36,382 bases of DNA from Clostridiaceae bacterium. GTDB lineage: Bacteria; Bacillota; Clostridia; Oscillospirales; Acutalibacteraceae. Made by a program: the position numbers and the translations under genes. The stretch lies in the NCBI GenBank assembly GCA_016285645.1, contig JAEERC010000026.1:1-36382 (forward strand), in the 5' to 3' direction. Positions within the stretch are counted from its first letter, which is position 1, and every line of letters begins with the position of its first letter. The notes under the pieces were generated by a model that was given only the letters and a program-made list of their open reading frames with translations, was not told the DNA's origin and ran no database searches. Of this stretch, positions 1-6,799 are shown one piece after another.

Positions 1-390
1 AAGGCGGTTCTCACAATCACAACTCCCGCGAACATAGTAAAGGTCACAATCGGTGACACTGAAATAACGGAATACACCGAAACCGAAAACGGCAGACAGT
101 TCATATTTGAAACAACACCCGAATCGGCAGGCGTGTTCAGGTATTCGGTAATACTCACGGAAACCTTCGGCTATTCGAGCGCGAACGGAACAACACCGGG
201 CATCACGGTCAAAGTTCCCGCAGCTGATGAACCCGACACTCCCGAAAACCCGGAGAACCCCGAAAATCCCGACAACCCAGGCACAGATGACGAACCCGAA
301 AAGGAACTGAACTTCTTCGAAAAACTCGTAAAGTTCTTTACGGAACTTTTCGCGAAGGTAATCAACATTTTCAAAAAGGCGGTGAACTGA
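1..390 (+). CDS. C-terminal end of an exported/surface protein (5' truncated by window edge)
   Basis: The reading frame is open from base 1, so this is the tail of a larger protein. About 75 visible residues look like a beta-rich domain (alternating Thr/Val/Glu strands). A Pro-Glu-Asn repeat linker (PENPENPENPDNP) and a Glu/Lys stretch follow. The last ~27 residues form an amphipathic Phe/Leu/Ile-Lys helix (NFFEKLVKFFTELF, then AKVINIFKKAVN). A linker plus amphipathic tail suggests a secreted or wall-associated protein; the signal peptide would lie outside the window. The stop is one base before the next ATG, so the two genes are probably co-transcribed. The function of the main domain cannot be told. 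The tail resembles those of four other exported proteins in this window. Confidence 0.75.
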   Translation, partial: KAVLTITTPANIVKVTIGDTEITEYTETENGRQFIFETTPESAGVFRYSVILTETFGYSSANGTTPGITVKVPAADEPDTPENPENPENPDNPGTDDEPEKELNFFEKLVKFFTELFAKVINIFKKAVN

Positions 391-391
391 A

Positions 392-631
392 ATGGCAAAA
401 CTGAATTACACAAAACCGGCGTTTGCCTTTCATCAGATACCGCTGGTGACGGGCGGCGGCACGGGCTGCTCCTATAACTGGGAAGCGACCAATGAGAACT
501 GCACGGTAACCGATCCCGACCTTGGAATGACAATTTTCACAGATAAAAATATCTCCTGCGAAATACAGGGCGACCCCTCGGATTTCTGCTACACGGTTCC
601 CATGGCGGACCACAACATTTACAATTCATAA
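392..631 (+). CDS. Candidate RiPP precursor peptide, 79 aa, four cysteines
   Basis: A small protein with ribosome site AGGCGGTG seven bases before ATG. The N-terminal part (KLNYTKPAFAFHQIPL) reads like a leader. A Gly-rich turn (GGGTG) follows, then a polar C-terminal part with Cys26, Cys37, Cys56 and Cys66, ending FCYTVPMADHNIYNS. There is no signal peptide or membrane segment. An intrinsic terminator follows directly, and beyond it lie a P-loop kinase-like protein, a radical SAM/SPASM enzyme and a PqqD-like protein. That set is typical of peptide-modification loci, so a role as the modified substrate is inferred from size, Cys content and context. It could instead be a small unmodified secreted peptide. 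The modification (for example thioether links at the Cys residues) is unknown. Confidence 0.7.
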   Translation: MAKLNYTKPAFAFHQIPLVTGGGTGCSYNWEATNENCTVTDPDLGMTIFTDKNISCEIQGDPSDFCYTVPMADHNIYNS

Positions 632-634
632 ATT

Positions 635-667
635 AACATCCCTGCTCCGTGGGGCAGGGATGTTTTT
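635..667 (+). terminator. Intrinsic terminator or attenuator after the precursor gene
   Basis: A perfect 11-bp stem (AACATCCCTGC at 635-645 with its complement at 654-664), an 8-base loop, and a run of T at 663-667. It lies four bases after the precursor stop and 18 bases before the start of the next gene in the same direction. Partial read-through would give much precursor and less of the modification proteins, an arrangement known from many RiPP operons. Confidence 0.85.
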
Positions 668-684
668 GCCACAGTGAGGGTGCT

Positions 685-1383
685 ATGAAGAATAAAAAAA
701 TAATAATCGCCGTCGCCGCTCTGCTTATTGTTGCCGCTGCTGTAACGGCTGTTGTGATTCATTCAAAAAAGAATAACACCGACACTTTTCCGACAACCTC
801 AGCGCAGACGGCAGCGGAGAAAGCCGCGGTTGAAACCGGCTTTGTTCTCGCGCCCGGTCTCAACGCCTCCGATCTGTTTGCGTACAGCGGCGAATTTGTT
901 GAGGACGGCAGCAACGAGGCGGTTGAAAATATTGCCGCGGTCATGATCAGAAACACGGGCAAAACGGATTACGAATACATTGAATTCACCCTTAAAACCG
1001 AAAAAAATGAATATTCCTTCAAGGCAAGTTCCGTGCTTGCGGGTACTGTAACAACGGTGCTCTGCAAAGATAAAAAGGCGTTTGACGGCGACGGAAAAGT
1101 CGCCTCCGGCGAACTGACACTTGAGAGCGAATACGCCGCCGCGCCCTCGCTTCGCGATGACCTGTTCAAACTCTATCTGCAGGACGGTACGCTGAATATT
1201 CAGAACATTTCGGGAAAAGACCTCGACGGCAGTATTGTTGTCTATTACAAAGGCGCCGATGAAAACGGCTTTTTCGGCGGCATCACATACAGAATGACGA
1301 TTGAAGGCCTTAAAAAGGATTCAATAGCGCAAAGGCATTCCGAACACATAGGCGAAGTGGTGAATATAACTTATGGTGAGTAA
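685..1383 (+). CDS. Membrane-anchored extracellular protein of the RiPP-like locus, 232 aa
   Basis: The start is the ATG at 685, preceded by GTGAGGG. A GTG at 649 would read through the terminator hairpin and is unlikely. Residues 1-25 hold a Lys-rich N terminus and one strong membrane helix (IIIAVAALLIVAAAVTAVVI). A Thr/Ala-rich linker follows, then about 170 residues rich in beta strands, including NISGKDLDGSIVVYYK and FGGITYRMTI, which look like a beta-sandwich domain outside the membrane. The last 11 bases overlap the kinase-like gene, so the two are translationally coupled. No enzymatic motif is seen. A role in holding, sensing or exporting the peptide product is inference only. Confidence 0.75.
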   Translation: MKNKKIIIAVAALLIVAAAVTAVVIHSKKNNTDTFPTTSAQTAAEKAAVETGFVLAPGLNASDLFAYSGEFVEDGSNEAVENIAAVMIRNTGKTDYEYIEFTLKTEKNEYSFKASSVLAGTVTTVLCKDKKAFDGDGKVASGELTLESEYAAAPSLRDDLFKLYLQDGTLNIQNISGKDLDGSIVVYYKGADENGFFGGITYRMTIEGLKKDSIAQRHSEHIGEVVNITYGE

Positions 1384-2206
1384 GTATTATTCTCTCGCGG
1401 GGCTTATACTCCGTGTTGACAGCGAAACACCCATAGAAAACAGCGACCGCTTTGAAGAGTTTTACGCTCCTCAGGGCAGTGCCGATATAACCGTAACCGT
1501 CGTAAACGGAAAACTTCCGCAAAAAAGCGGTGAGCCGCTTTACAAGAGTCTCGGGCGCGAAACATATTCGGAAAACGGCTGCATTAAACTGTATTCCTCA
1601 TATTACAGACCCGATTACTGGACGGATTACGCCTGCCGCGAAACGGTTGACGGGCGCGTAACGCTCTGTATTGACTACGAGCAGGGGATTTGGGATTCAA
1701 TGCTTTTCAACGCCCTCAACATCCCCGGAATCCTCGCTCAAAAAGGTGTTTTCCTTCTCCACAGTTCCTTTGTCATCCATAACGGCGAAGCGCTGATTTT
1801 CTCGGGTGAAAAGGGCGCGGGCAAGTCAACACAGGCGGCGCTCTGGAACAGCCGCTTCGGCGATGTAATCGTAAACGGCGACCGCTCGCTTCTCAAATTC
1901 GAAAACGGCGTTCTCACGGCGTACGGCACGCCGTACTGCGGCTCTTCGAGAATAGCACTTAATAAATACGCCCCCGTCAGAGCGATTGTTATGCTTGACA
2001 AGGGCGATAAAAACATAATTGAAAAACTGAGCGGAATCGAAGCATTCGGTAAGATATCCGCCCAGTTGAGTTACGAAAAAAACCAAACCGGAATCCTTTC
2101 GGATTTCGTGTCCCGAATCTGCGGGCAGACCGATATTTACAATATGAAATGTCTGCCCGATATATCCGCCGTGACGGCGCTTGAGGAGATATTATGGCAG
2201 GTATGA
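1373..2206 (+). CDS. HPr-kinase-like P-loop protein of the RiPP-like locus, 277 aa
   Basis: Residues 130-175 hold the HprK-like core. LLHSSFV precedes a Walker A motif, GEKGAGKST (145-153), and NGDRSLL (168-174) occupies the place of the acidic metal-binding motif. The N-terminal ~110 residues are divergent. HprK-like proteins without the HPr-docking region are often encoded beside PqqD-like proteins and radical SAM enzymes in peptide-modification loci, where their biochemical role is often unclear. It overlaps the genes on both sides (11 and 13 bases), so it belongs to one tightly coupled operon. The position usually holding two acidic residues reads Gly-Asp here, so catalytic competence is uncertain. 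It is unlikely to be the true HPr kinase, because no PTS gene is nearby. Confidence 0.8.
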   Translation: MVSKYYSLAGLILRVDSETPIENSDRFEEFYAPQGSADITVTVVNGKLPQKSGEPLYKSLGRETYSENGCIKLYSSYYRPDYWTDYACRETVDGRVTLCIDYEQGIWDSMLFNALNIPGILAQKGVFLLHSSFVIHNGEALIFSGEKGAGKSTQAALWNSRFGDVIVNGDRSLLKFENGVLTAYGTPYCGSSRIALNKYAPVRAIVMLDKGDKNIIEKLSGIEAFGKISAQLSYEKNQTGILSDFVSRICGQTDIYNMKCLPDISAVTALEEILWQV

Positions 2207-3321
2207 AGGAATCCTCCGAGCCTCTGATTGTGCGCTATCTGCACATGAAGGCAGAAAAAAACAGAATACCTCTGGGCGTTACGTTCGAGCTGACCTCACG
2301 TTGTAATTTCAGTTGCAGAATGTGCTATGTACACAGCACCGACTGCAACATTAACAAGCCCCTTGAACTGAGCGCGGGGCAGTGGATTGAAATCGCGCAG
2401 AAGGCGAAGGAAGCCGGCTCCCTGTTTTTGCTGATTACCGGCGGCGAGCCGCTCGTGCGCGATGATTTCGCCGAAATTTATGAGGCGATAGCTAAAATGG
2501 GTTTTGTCATTTCCGTAAACACGAACGGTTCGCTGATTGATGAAAAAATACTCGACCTCTTTACAAAATACCGCCCGAACAGGGTGAATGTCTCGCTCTA
2601 CGGCGCGGACGGCGAAACTTATAAAAAACTCTGCGGCGCGGACGCGTTCGAAAAAGTTACAGGAAATATTATGAAGCTCCGCGAGCGCTCAATTCCCGTA
2701 AAGATAAACTCGAGCATCACGCCCTATAACATAGACGACCTTGATAAGATGATTGATTTCTGCCTTGAAAAATCACTGGTCTTCAAGGCCACGGGCTATA
2801 TGTTCCCCGCCGTCAGATGCCAAAAAGAGTGCGGCGAAAAACTCACCCCGTCTCAGATAGCAGCCGTCAGGGCTTATCTTGACAAAAGACTGCTGAGCGA
2901 TGAGGACTATGCCGACCGTGTGCGCAGAATCAAAGCGGGAATAAGGGCTGAGGAAAACCCCGACTGCCCGGTTGATGATTCCGATTTCGGAAAAATCCGC
3001 TGCCGCGCGGGCAGAACGAGCGCGTGGATTGACTGGCGAGGTAACATGAGCTACTGCGGAATGATTCCCGCTGACGAAGACTGCAATGTGCTTACTAAGG
3101 GCTTCAACGAGTGCTGGGATGAGGTTTCGAAAAAGGCGTCGGCAGTCAGAATGCCCTCAAAATGCGCTGTATGTAAATACAGGCACATCTGCTTTTTATG
3201 CGCCGCCTCGCAGTTTTGCGAAAAAGGCGATTTTGCAGAGCCGCCTCAATATATCTGCGACACGGCTGCGTGTATGTGCGGGGAGTACGAAAAACTTCTT
3301 AATAAAACCGAAGAAGGGTGA
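2194..3321 (+). CDS. Radical SAM/SPASM peptide-modifying enzyme, 375 aa
   Basis: The radical SAM cluster motif is C37-x3-C41-x2-C44, followed by the SAM-binding TGGEP (82-86). The C-terminal part is a SPASM domain: C270-x12-G283-x4-C288, then C324-x2-C327-x5-C333-x2-C336, and further cysteines at 342, 355, 360 and 362, enough for auxiliary [4Fe-4S] clusters. In this family (PqqE, AlbA, ranthipeptide/sactipeptide maturases) the enzyme makes C-C or thioether links on a ribosomal peptide. Here the likely substrate is the 79-aa peptide at 392. GAGGAG lies 5 bases before ATG, and the gene overlaps the kinase-like gene by 13 bases. The PqqD-like partner is encoded directly downstream. Anaerobic sulfatase-maturase identity is less likely, since no sulfatase is present. 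Confidence 0.9.
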   Translation: MAGMKESSEPLIVRYLHMKAEKNRIPLGVTFELTSRCNFSCRMCYVHSTDCNINKPLELSAGQWIEIAQKAKEAGSLFLLITGGEPLVRDDFAEIYEAIAKMGFVISVNTNGSLIDEKILDLFTKYRPNRVNVSLYGADGETYKKLCGADAFEKVTGNIMKLRERSIPVKINSSITPYNIDDLDKMIDFCLEKSLVFKATGYMFPAVRCQKECGEKLTPSQIAAVRAYLDKRLLSDEDYADRVRRIKAGIRAEENPDCPVDDSDFGKIRCRAGRTSAWIDWRGNMSYCGMIPADEDCNVLTKGFNECWDEVSKKASAVRMPSKCAVCKYRHICFLCAASQFCEKGDFAEPPQYICDTAACMCGEYEKLLNKTEEG

Positions 3322-3326
3322 AAAGT

Positions 3327-3593
3327 ATGAAACTCAATTATGAATTTGTTATGCGTGAAATAGCGGGCGAAAAATTCCTTGTGCCGATAGGGCAGGCGGC
3401 GTCCGTGTTTGACGGAATAATCACCGTAAACGATATAGGCGCCTTCATTTTTGAAAGCATACCGCTCTGCGAAAGCGCCGGGGAAATAGCGGACAGAATA
3501 GTTGAAGCCTATGATATCGACCGCGAAACAGCATTGAGCGATGTAAACGAGTTCCTTACATCCCTTTCCGAAGCGGGAATAAAAACCGAATAA
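3327..3593 (+). CDS. PqqD-like peptide chaperone (RiPP recognition element), 88 aa
   Basis: The length and pattern fit PqqD. Early beta strands (YEFVMREIAGEKFLVPIG) are followed by the NDIGAFIFE segment, matching the 'N-x-x-G-x-x-I/L-W' hallmark with Phe/Ile in place of Trp. Two helices follow (AGEIADRIVEAYDID, ETALSDVNEFLTSL). PqqD-type domains bind the precursor leader and present it to the radical SAM enzyme. The ATG at 3327 is used because AGGGTG ends seven bases upstream; a GTG at 3318 is poorly placed. It is the last gene of the cluster, ending at a strong terminator. No peptidase or exporter follows, so those would have to lie left of the window or elsewhere. Confidence 0.85.
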   Translation: MKLNYEFVMREIAGEKFLVPIGQAASVFDGIITVNDIGAFIFESIPLCESAGEIADRIVEAYDIDRETALSDVNEFLTSLSEAGIKTE

Positions 3594-3601
3594 AACAAAA
3601 A

Positions 3602-3635
3602 AGCAGGAAGCCGAAACTTCCTGCTCTGTTTTTTT
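3602..3635. terminator. Bidirectional intrinsic terminator
   Basis: The stem AGCAGGAAG (3602-3610) pairs with 3617-3625 across loop CCGAAA, and T7 follows at 3629-3635. On the opposite strand the same stem is followed by a T-rich run, so it serves both the peptide-modification operon and the convergent DUF1667 gene. Confidence 0.9.
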
Positions 3636-3638
3636 GTA

Positions 3639-4004
3639 TTACGCTTTATCGCAGTGGTTGGTGGCTACAATGTCAATTCCCGTGCCGAGGATGTCGCTGC
3701 ACACCACATCGCCGATTTTAACCGGAGCGGGGATTTCCACATCGCAGAGCGCCTTGGCGCAGTCGATAATTTTGCCCTTGGGAATCGCGCCCGCGGATTT
3801 GCAGGGAACAACGGGACCTTTGCCGCCGCTGACCTTGACCGTGGTGGTGAGACTTCTTACGGGGTTTGTGCACTCCGTTCTCGCGTAGGCGTCGCCGCGC
3901 TTGCAGGTGTTGCCCGTGACCGAAATGATTTCGTTGTTGTCGTCCAGTTCAACCGTAATGCCGCAGCCCATGGGGCAGGCAACGCAAATAATATTTCTTG
4001 TCAT
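3639..4004 (-). CDS. DUF1667 protein, small Cys-rich partner of the flavoprotein pair, 121 aa
   Basis: The protein begins with an IICVACPMGCGI motif and has further cysteines (GNTCKRGDAYA, TECTNP), as in DUF1667. That family is usually encoded with a GlpA-like FAD dehydrogenase and an FAD/NAD oxidoreductase, exactly as here. The Cys pattern suggests an iron-sulfur or electron-transfer role; its detailed function is not known to me. The start lies 3 bases after the end of the next gene upstream, so it is the last gene of a three-gene minus-strand operon. Confidence 0.88.
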   Translation of the reverse strand: MTRNIICVACPMGCGITVELDDNNEIISVTGNTCKRGDAYARTECTNPVRSLTTTVKVSGGKGPVVPCKSAGAIPKGKIIDCAKALCDVEIPAPVKIGDVVCSDILGTGIDIVATNHCDKA

Positions 4005-4007
4005 GGT

Positions 4008-5261
4008 TTACACCTCCACCGATATACTGATTTCTCCGCCCTCTTCGAAGCCGTCAAGATCGGCTTTCTTCAGGAGAACGTTCTCCATTTCGCCGGGGGC
4101 GAGACGGGGCCTTTTGCGGCGCTGGATTTCATTGCCGTTATATTTTACGCTGATAAACGCGTTTTTATAAACCTGACCTACGCGGAAATAGAGCTTTACA
4201 TCCTCGCCTATGTTGAGATTGACCTTCTGGGGCACGATGTAGCGCACTCCGCCGACACCCTTTGTGGATATATATTTCTTTTCGGGTGAGGTGCCGAGAA
4301 CATATTTTGCCGCGCCTTCGCCCGCCGCGTAACTTTCGAGCGTTACATAGTCAACAAGGTCGTGCACATGAAGCACATTGCCGCAGGCGAACACACCCGC
4401 CTGAGTCGTTTCGCGTGATTCGTTTACAACCGCTCCGCTTGTAACGGGGTCAAGCTGAATGCCCGCGCCTCTGGTAAGTTCGTTTTCGGGTATAAGACCG
4501 ACCGAGAGAAGCAGAGTGTCACACTCAATGAACTTTTCTGTGCCGGGAATGGGCTTGCGGTTCTGGTCCACCTTGGCCACGGTTACACCTTCAAGGCGCT
4601 CCTCGCCGTGAATTCTTATAACCGTGCAGCTCAGTTCAAGCGGAATTGAGAAGTCGTCAAGGCACTGAACAATGTTCCTTGTAAGACCGCTTGAATAGGG
4701 CATAAGCTCGCACACAAGCTTGACCTCCGCGCCCTCAAGCGTCATTCTTCTCGCCATAATAAGACCGATGTCGCCCGAGCCGAGTATAACAACCTTTTTG
4801 CCGGGCATATAGCCGTCAATGTTAACATATTTCTGCGCCGTGCCTGCGGTCATAACGCCAGCGGGGCGGGTGCCGGGGGTGTTGAGCGCTCCTCTGGGGC
4901 GTTCCCTGCATCCCATTGCGAGAATAATCGCTTTTGCCTTTATTTCAAGCAGGCCGTCCGATGAGTTTACGGCGTAAACGGTGTTGTCGGGAGTGACCTC
5001 GAGCACCATTGTATCGGTTTTGTATTCAATATTCTTTTCTTTTACAAGTTGAATGAACCTGTCGGCGTATTCGGGACCCGAAAGCTCCTCGCCGAAATAG
5101 TGAAGACCGAAGCCCGTGTGTATGCACTGCTCGAGAATGCCGCCGAGCGACTCAGCGCGTTCGAGAATAAGAATACTGTCAACACCCGAATCCTTTGCCT
5201 TTATGGCTGCCGCCATGCCCGCGGGACCTCCGCCGACAACAACTATATCATAATTGAGCAT
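4008..5261 (-). CDS. FAD/NAD(P)-dependent oxidoreductase, 417 aa
   Basis: Two Rossmann folds are visible: GGGPAG at residues 10-15 (FAD) and a second nucleotide site at VVILGSGDIG (about residue 160). GVFACGNVLHVHDLVD matches the late FAD-binding motif of pyridine-nucleotide-disulfide-type enzymes. In sibling operons it works with a GlpA-like dehydrogenase and a DUF1667 protein in anaerobic oxidation of glycerol-3-phosphate or a related hydroxy-substrate, passing electrons to NAD(P) or another carrier. The last ~70 residues lie beyond the enzyme core. The physiological acceptor is not visible from sequence. Confidence 0.88.
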   Translation of the reverse strand: MLNYDIVVVGGGPAGMAAAIKAKDSGVDSILILERAESLGGILEQCIHTGFGLHYFGEELSGPEYADRFIQLVKEKNIEYKTDTMVLEVTPDNTVYAVNSSDGLLEIKAKAIILAMGCRERPRGALNTPGTRPAGVMTAGTAQKYVNIDGYMPGKKVVILGSGDIGLIMARRMTLEGAEVKLVCELMPYSSGLTRNIVQCLDDFSIPLELSCTVIRIHGEERLEGVTVAKVDQNRKPIPGTEKFIECDTLLLSVGLIPENELTRGAGIQLDPVTSGAVVNESRETTQAGVFACGNVLHVHDLVDYVTLESYAAGEGAAKYVLGTSPEKKYISTKGVGGVRYIVPQKVNLNIGEDVKLYFRVGQVYKNAFISVKYNGNEIQRRKRPRLAPGEMENVLLKKADLDGFEEGGEISISVEV

Positions 5262-5272
5262 TCTTATTCACC

Positions 5273-6715
5273 TCACTTCGTTTTGCCGACAAGCAGTTTT
5301 GATTTGCCGCCGAACTTCGTTATGTCATCAAGATTATCACCGTTTTCACGGGCGATGAGCTCCACAACCTTTGAGCCGCAGAAGCCGCCCTGGCAGCGAC
5401 CCATACCCGCGCGTGTTCTGCGCTTTACGGCGTCAACATCCCTTGCGGGAATCGGGGAGTGTATGGCGTCGAGAATCTCGCCTTCCGTTACGGTTTCGCA
5501 TCTGCAGATTATTCTGCCGTAGCGGCTGTCCTTTTCGATGAGGGCTTTGCGCTCCTCGTTTGAAAGTTCGTTGAAGCGAACGGGCGCCTTGCGTGAGGGC
5601 TCGTAGTTTTCCTTCAATTCCGCGCCGCCCATAATACCGAGAAGCATATCTTTAACATAAACGCCGATTGCGGGCGCGGCCGAAAGGCCCGGGGATTCGA
5701 TGCCCGCAACGTTTATAAACGCTCCGTTTGCCTTGCTGGGTCCTATAATGAAATCGTTTGAATTGTCGTGTGCGCGGATGCCCGCAAATGAGGTTATTAC
5801 ATTGCGCATATTGAGTTCCGGCACGGATTTAATCGCCGAAGCGAACACCGAATCAAGAACTTCGGAATTTGTGGATAAATCCTCCGTGTTGTACGCTATG
5901 TCAAGCGAGCTGGGGCCCACAAGCAGGTTGCCGTCAACCGTGTTGGTTACAAGCACGCCCTTGCCCATCTCGGTCGGGCACTGGAAAATAACCGTGTTCG
6001 CGAGGTAATTCATGGTTTTGTCCATGAGCATATATTCGCCTTTTCTGTAGGTGATGTTTACGGAATCGTCACCTATCATATTGGCAACCTTGCCGCTGAA
6101 AATGCCCGCGGCGTTAATTACATATTTCGCTTTTACTTCTTCTCTGCCGTCGGATACGGTAAATATTTTTTTGACCTCATCAAAGTCGATTTTGCATACA
6201 TTGTAATTGAGTTTGATTTCCGTCCCGTTTAGCACCGCGTTCTCGGCGGAGGCGATGGCAAGCTGGTAGGGGCATACAATGCCCGCCGTGCGCGCGTAGA
6301 GAGCGCCCTTTGCCTCGTTGCTGATGTGCGGCTCGATTTCGCGAAGCTTCGCCTCATCGATAATCTCCATATCCTTTACGCCGTTCTGAACGCCTCTGTC
6401 ATAAAGCGCCTGAACGGTGTTCATCTGCTCGTCCGAAAACGCAACAACAACGGAGCCCGTGTTTTTGAACGGCACGTGGAGTCTTTTGCAGTATTCGGGC
6501 ATAAGAGCCGTGCCTTCAACATTGAGTTTCGCCTTGAGCGTGCCGGGCACAGCGTCGAAGCCCGCGTGAACTATGGCGCTGTTTGCCTTGGTTGTGCCCA
6601 TGGCAACATCGTTGAACTTTTCAACAACAACGCTTCTGATGTTGTAATGGCTCAGTTCCATAGCGATCATTGAGCCGATAACGCCCGCGCCGATAACGGC
6701 AACATCATAAACCAT
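5273..6715 (-). CDS. GlpA-like FAD-dependent dehydrogenase with C-terminal [2Fe-2S] domain, 480 aa
   Basis: The N terminus carries the FAD motif VIGAGVIGS, and the DAO fold spans roughly residues 1-370 (NSAIVHAGFDA, AGIRAHD). The C terminus is a BFD-like [2Fe-2S] domain with C404-x-C406 and C441-x4-C446. This is the architecture of anaerobic glycerol-3-phosphate dehydrogenase GlpA and of L-2-hydroxyglutarate-oxidase-like proteins. Gene order with an FAD/NAD oxidoreductase and DUF1667 supports the GlpA-type role, but the true substrate could be another 2-hydroxy acid or polyol phosphate. It is the first gene of its operon, with a near-consensus promoter directly upstream. Confidence 0.87.
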   Translation of the reverse strand: MVYDVAVIGAGVIGSMIAMELSHYNIRSVVVEKFNDVAMGTTKANSAIVHAGFDAVPGTLKAKLNVEGTALMPEYCKRLHVPFKNTGSVVVAFSDEQMNTVQALYDRGVQNGVKDMEIIDEAKLREIEPHISNEAKGALYARTAGIVCPYQLAIASAENAVLNGTEIKLNYNVCKIDFDEVKKIFTVSDGREEVKAKYVINAAGIFSGKVANMIGDDSVNITYRKGEYMLMDKTMNYLANTVIFQCPTEMGKGVLVTNTVDGNLLVGPSSLDIAYNTEDLSTNSEVLDSVFASAIKSVPELNMRNVITSFAGIRAHDNSNDFIIGPSKANGAFINVAGIESPGLSAAPAIGVYVKDMLLGIMGGAELKENYEPSRKAPVRFNELSNEERKALIEKDSRYGRIICRCETVTEGEILDAIHSPIPARDVDAVKRRTRAGMGRCQGGFCGSKVVELIARENGDNLDDITKFGGKSKLLVGKTK

Positions 6716-6738
6716 TTTTATTCCCCCATATCATTTTA

Positions 6739-6749
6739 CGGTTTTACCG
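6739..6749. promoter_or_regulatory. Small palindrome in the 5' leader of the GlpA-like operon
   Basis: CGGT-TTT-ACCG is a perfect 4-bp inverted repeat between the -10 box and the ribosome site of the minus-strand operon. It is a possible operator half-site pair, but too short to be more than a suggestion. Confidence 0.3.
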
Positions 6750-6756
6750 AAATTTA

Positions 6757-6785
6757 ATTATAACACACGCAATTATATATTTCAA
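6757..6785 (-). promoter_or_regulatory. Promoter of the GlpA-like operon
   Basis: On the minus strand the -35 box TTGAAA (6780-6785), a 17-bp spacer and a perfect -10 TATAAT (6757-6762) sit about 42 bases before the start codon. It lies just past the stop of the dehydrogenase gene at 6800, so the two minus-strand units can be transcribed separately. Confidence 0.8.
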
Positions 6786-6799
6786 TTATGATAATATGT

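Noticed and set aside
232-285. CCCGAAAACCCGGAGAACCC repeats as a CRISPR or tandem-repeat element
   Set aside because: They are in-frame codons of a Pro-Glu-Asn linker, with no spacers.
171-533. Long antisense open frame over the precursor region
   Set aside because: It is the mirror of two well-supported plus-strand genes with clear ribosome sites; its product is Ser/Phe-rich without domain signs.
649-684. GTG start extending the membrane-anchored protein
   Set aside because: It would begin inside a terminator hairpin, put a Cys/Gly-rich stretch before the membrane helix and ignore the good ribosome site before 685.
1373-2206. Identification as the true HPr kinase/phosphorylase
   Set aside because: N-terminal HprK domain and HPr-docking features are missing and no PTS genes are nearby; the peptide-modification context fits better.
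3654-4289. Plus-strand open frame of 211 codons opposite the DUF1667 and oxidoreductase genes
   Set aside because: Shadow of the minus-strand coding strands, which have recognisable domains; typical in GC-rich third-position genes.
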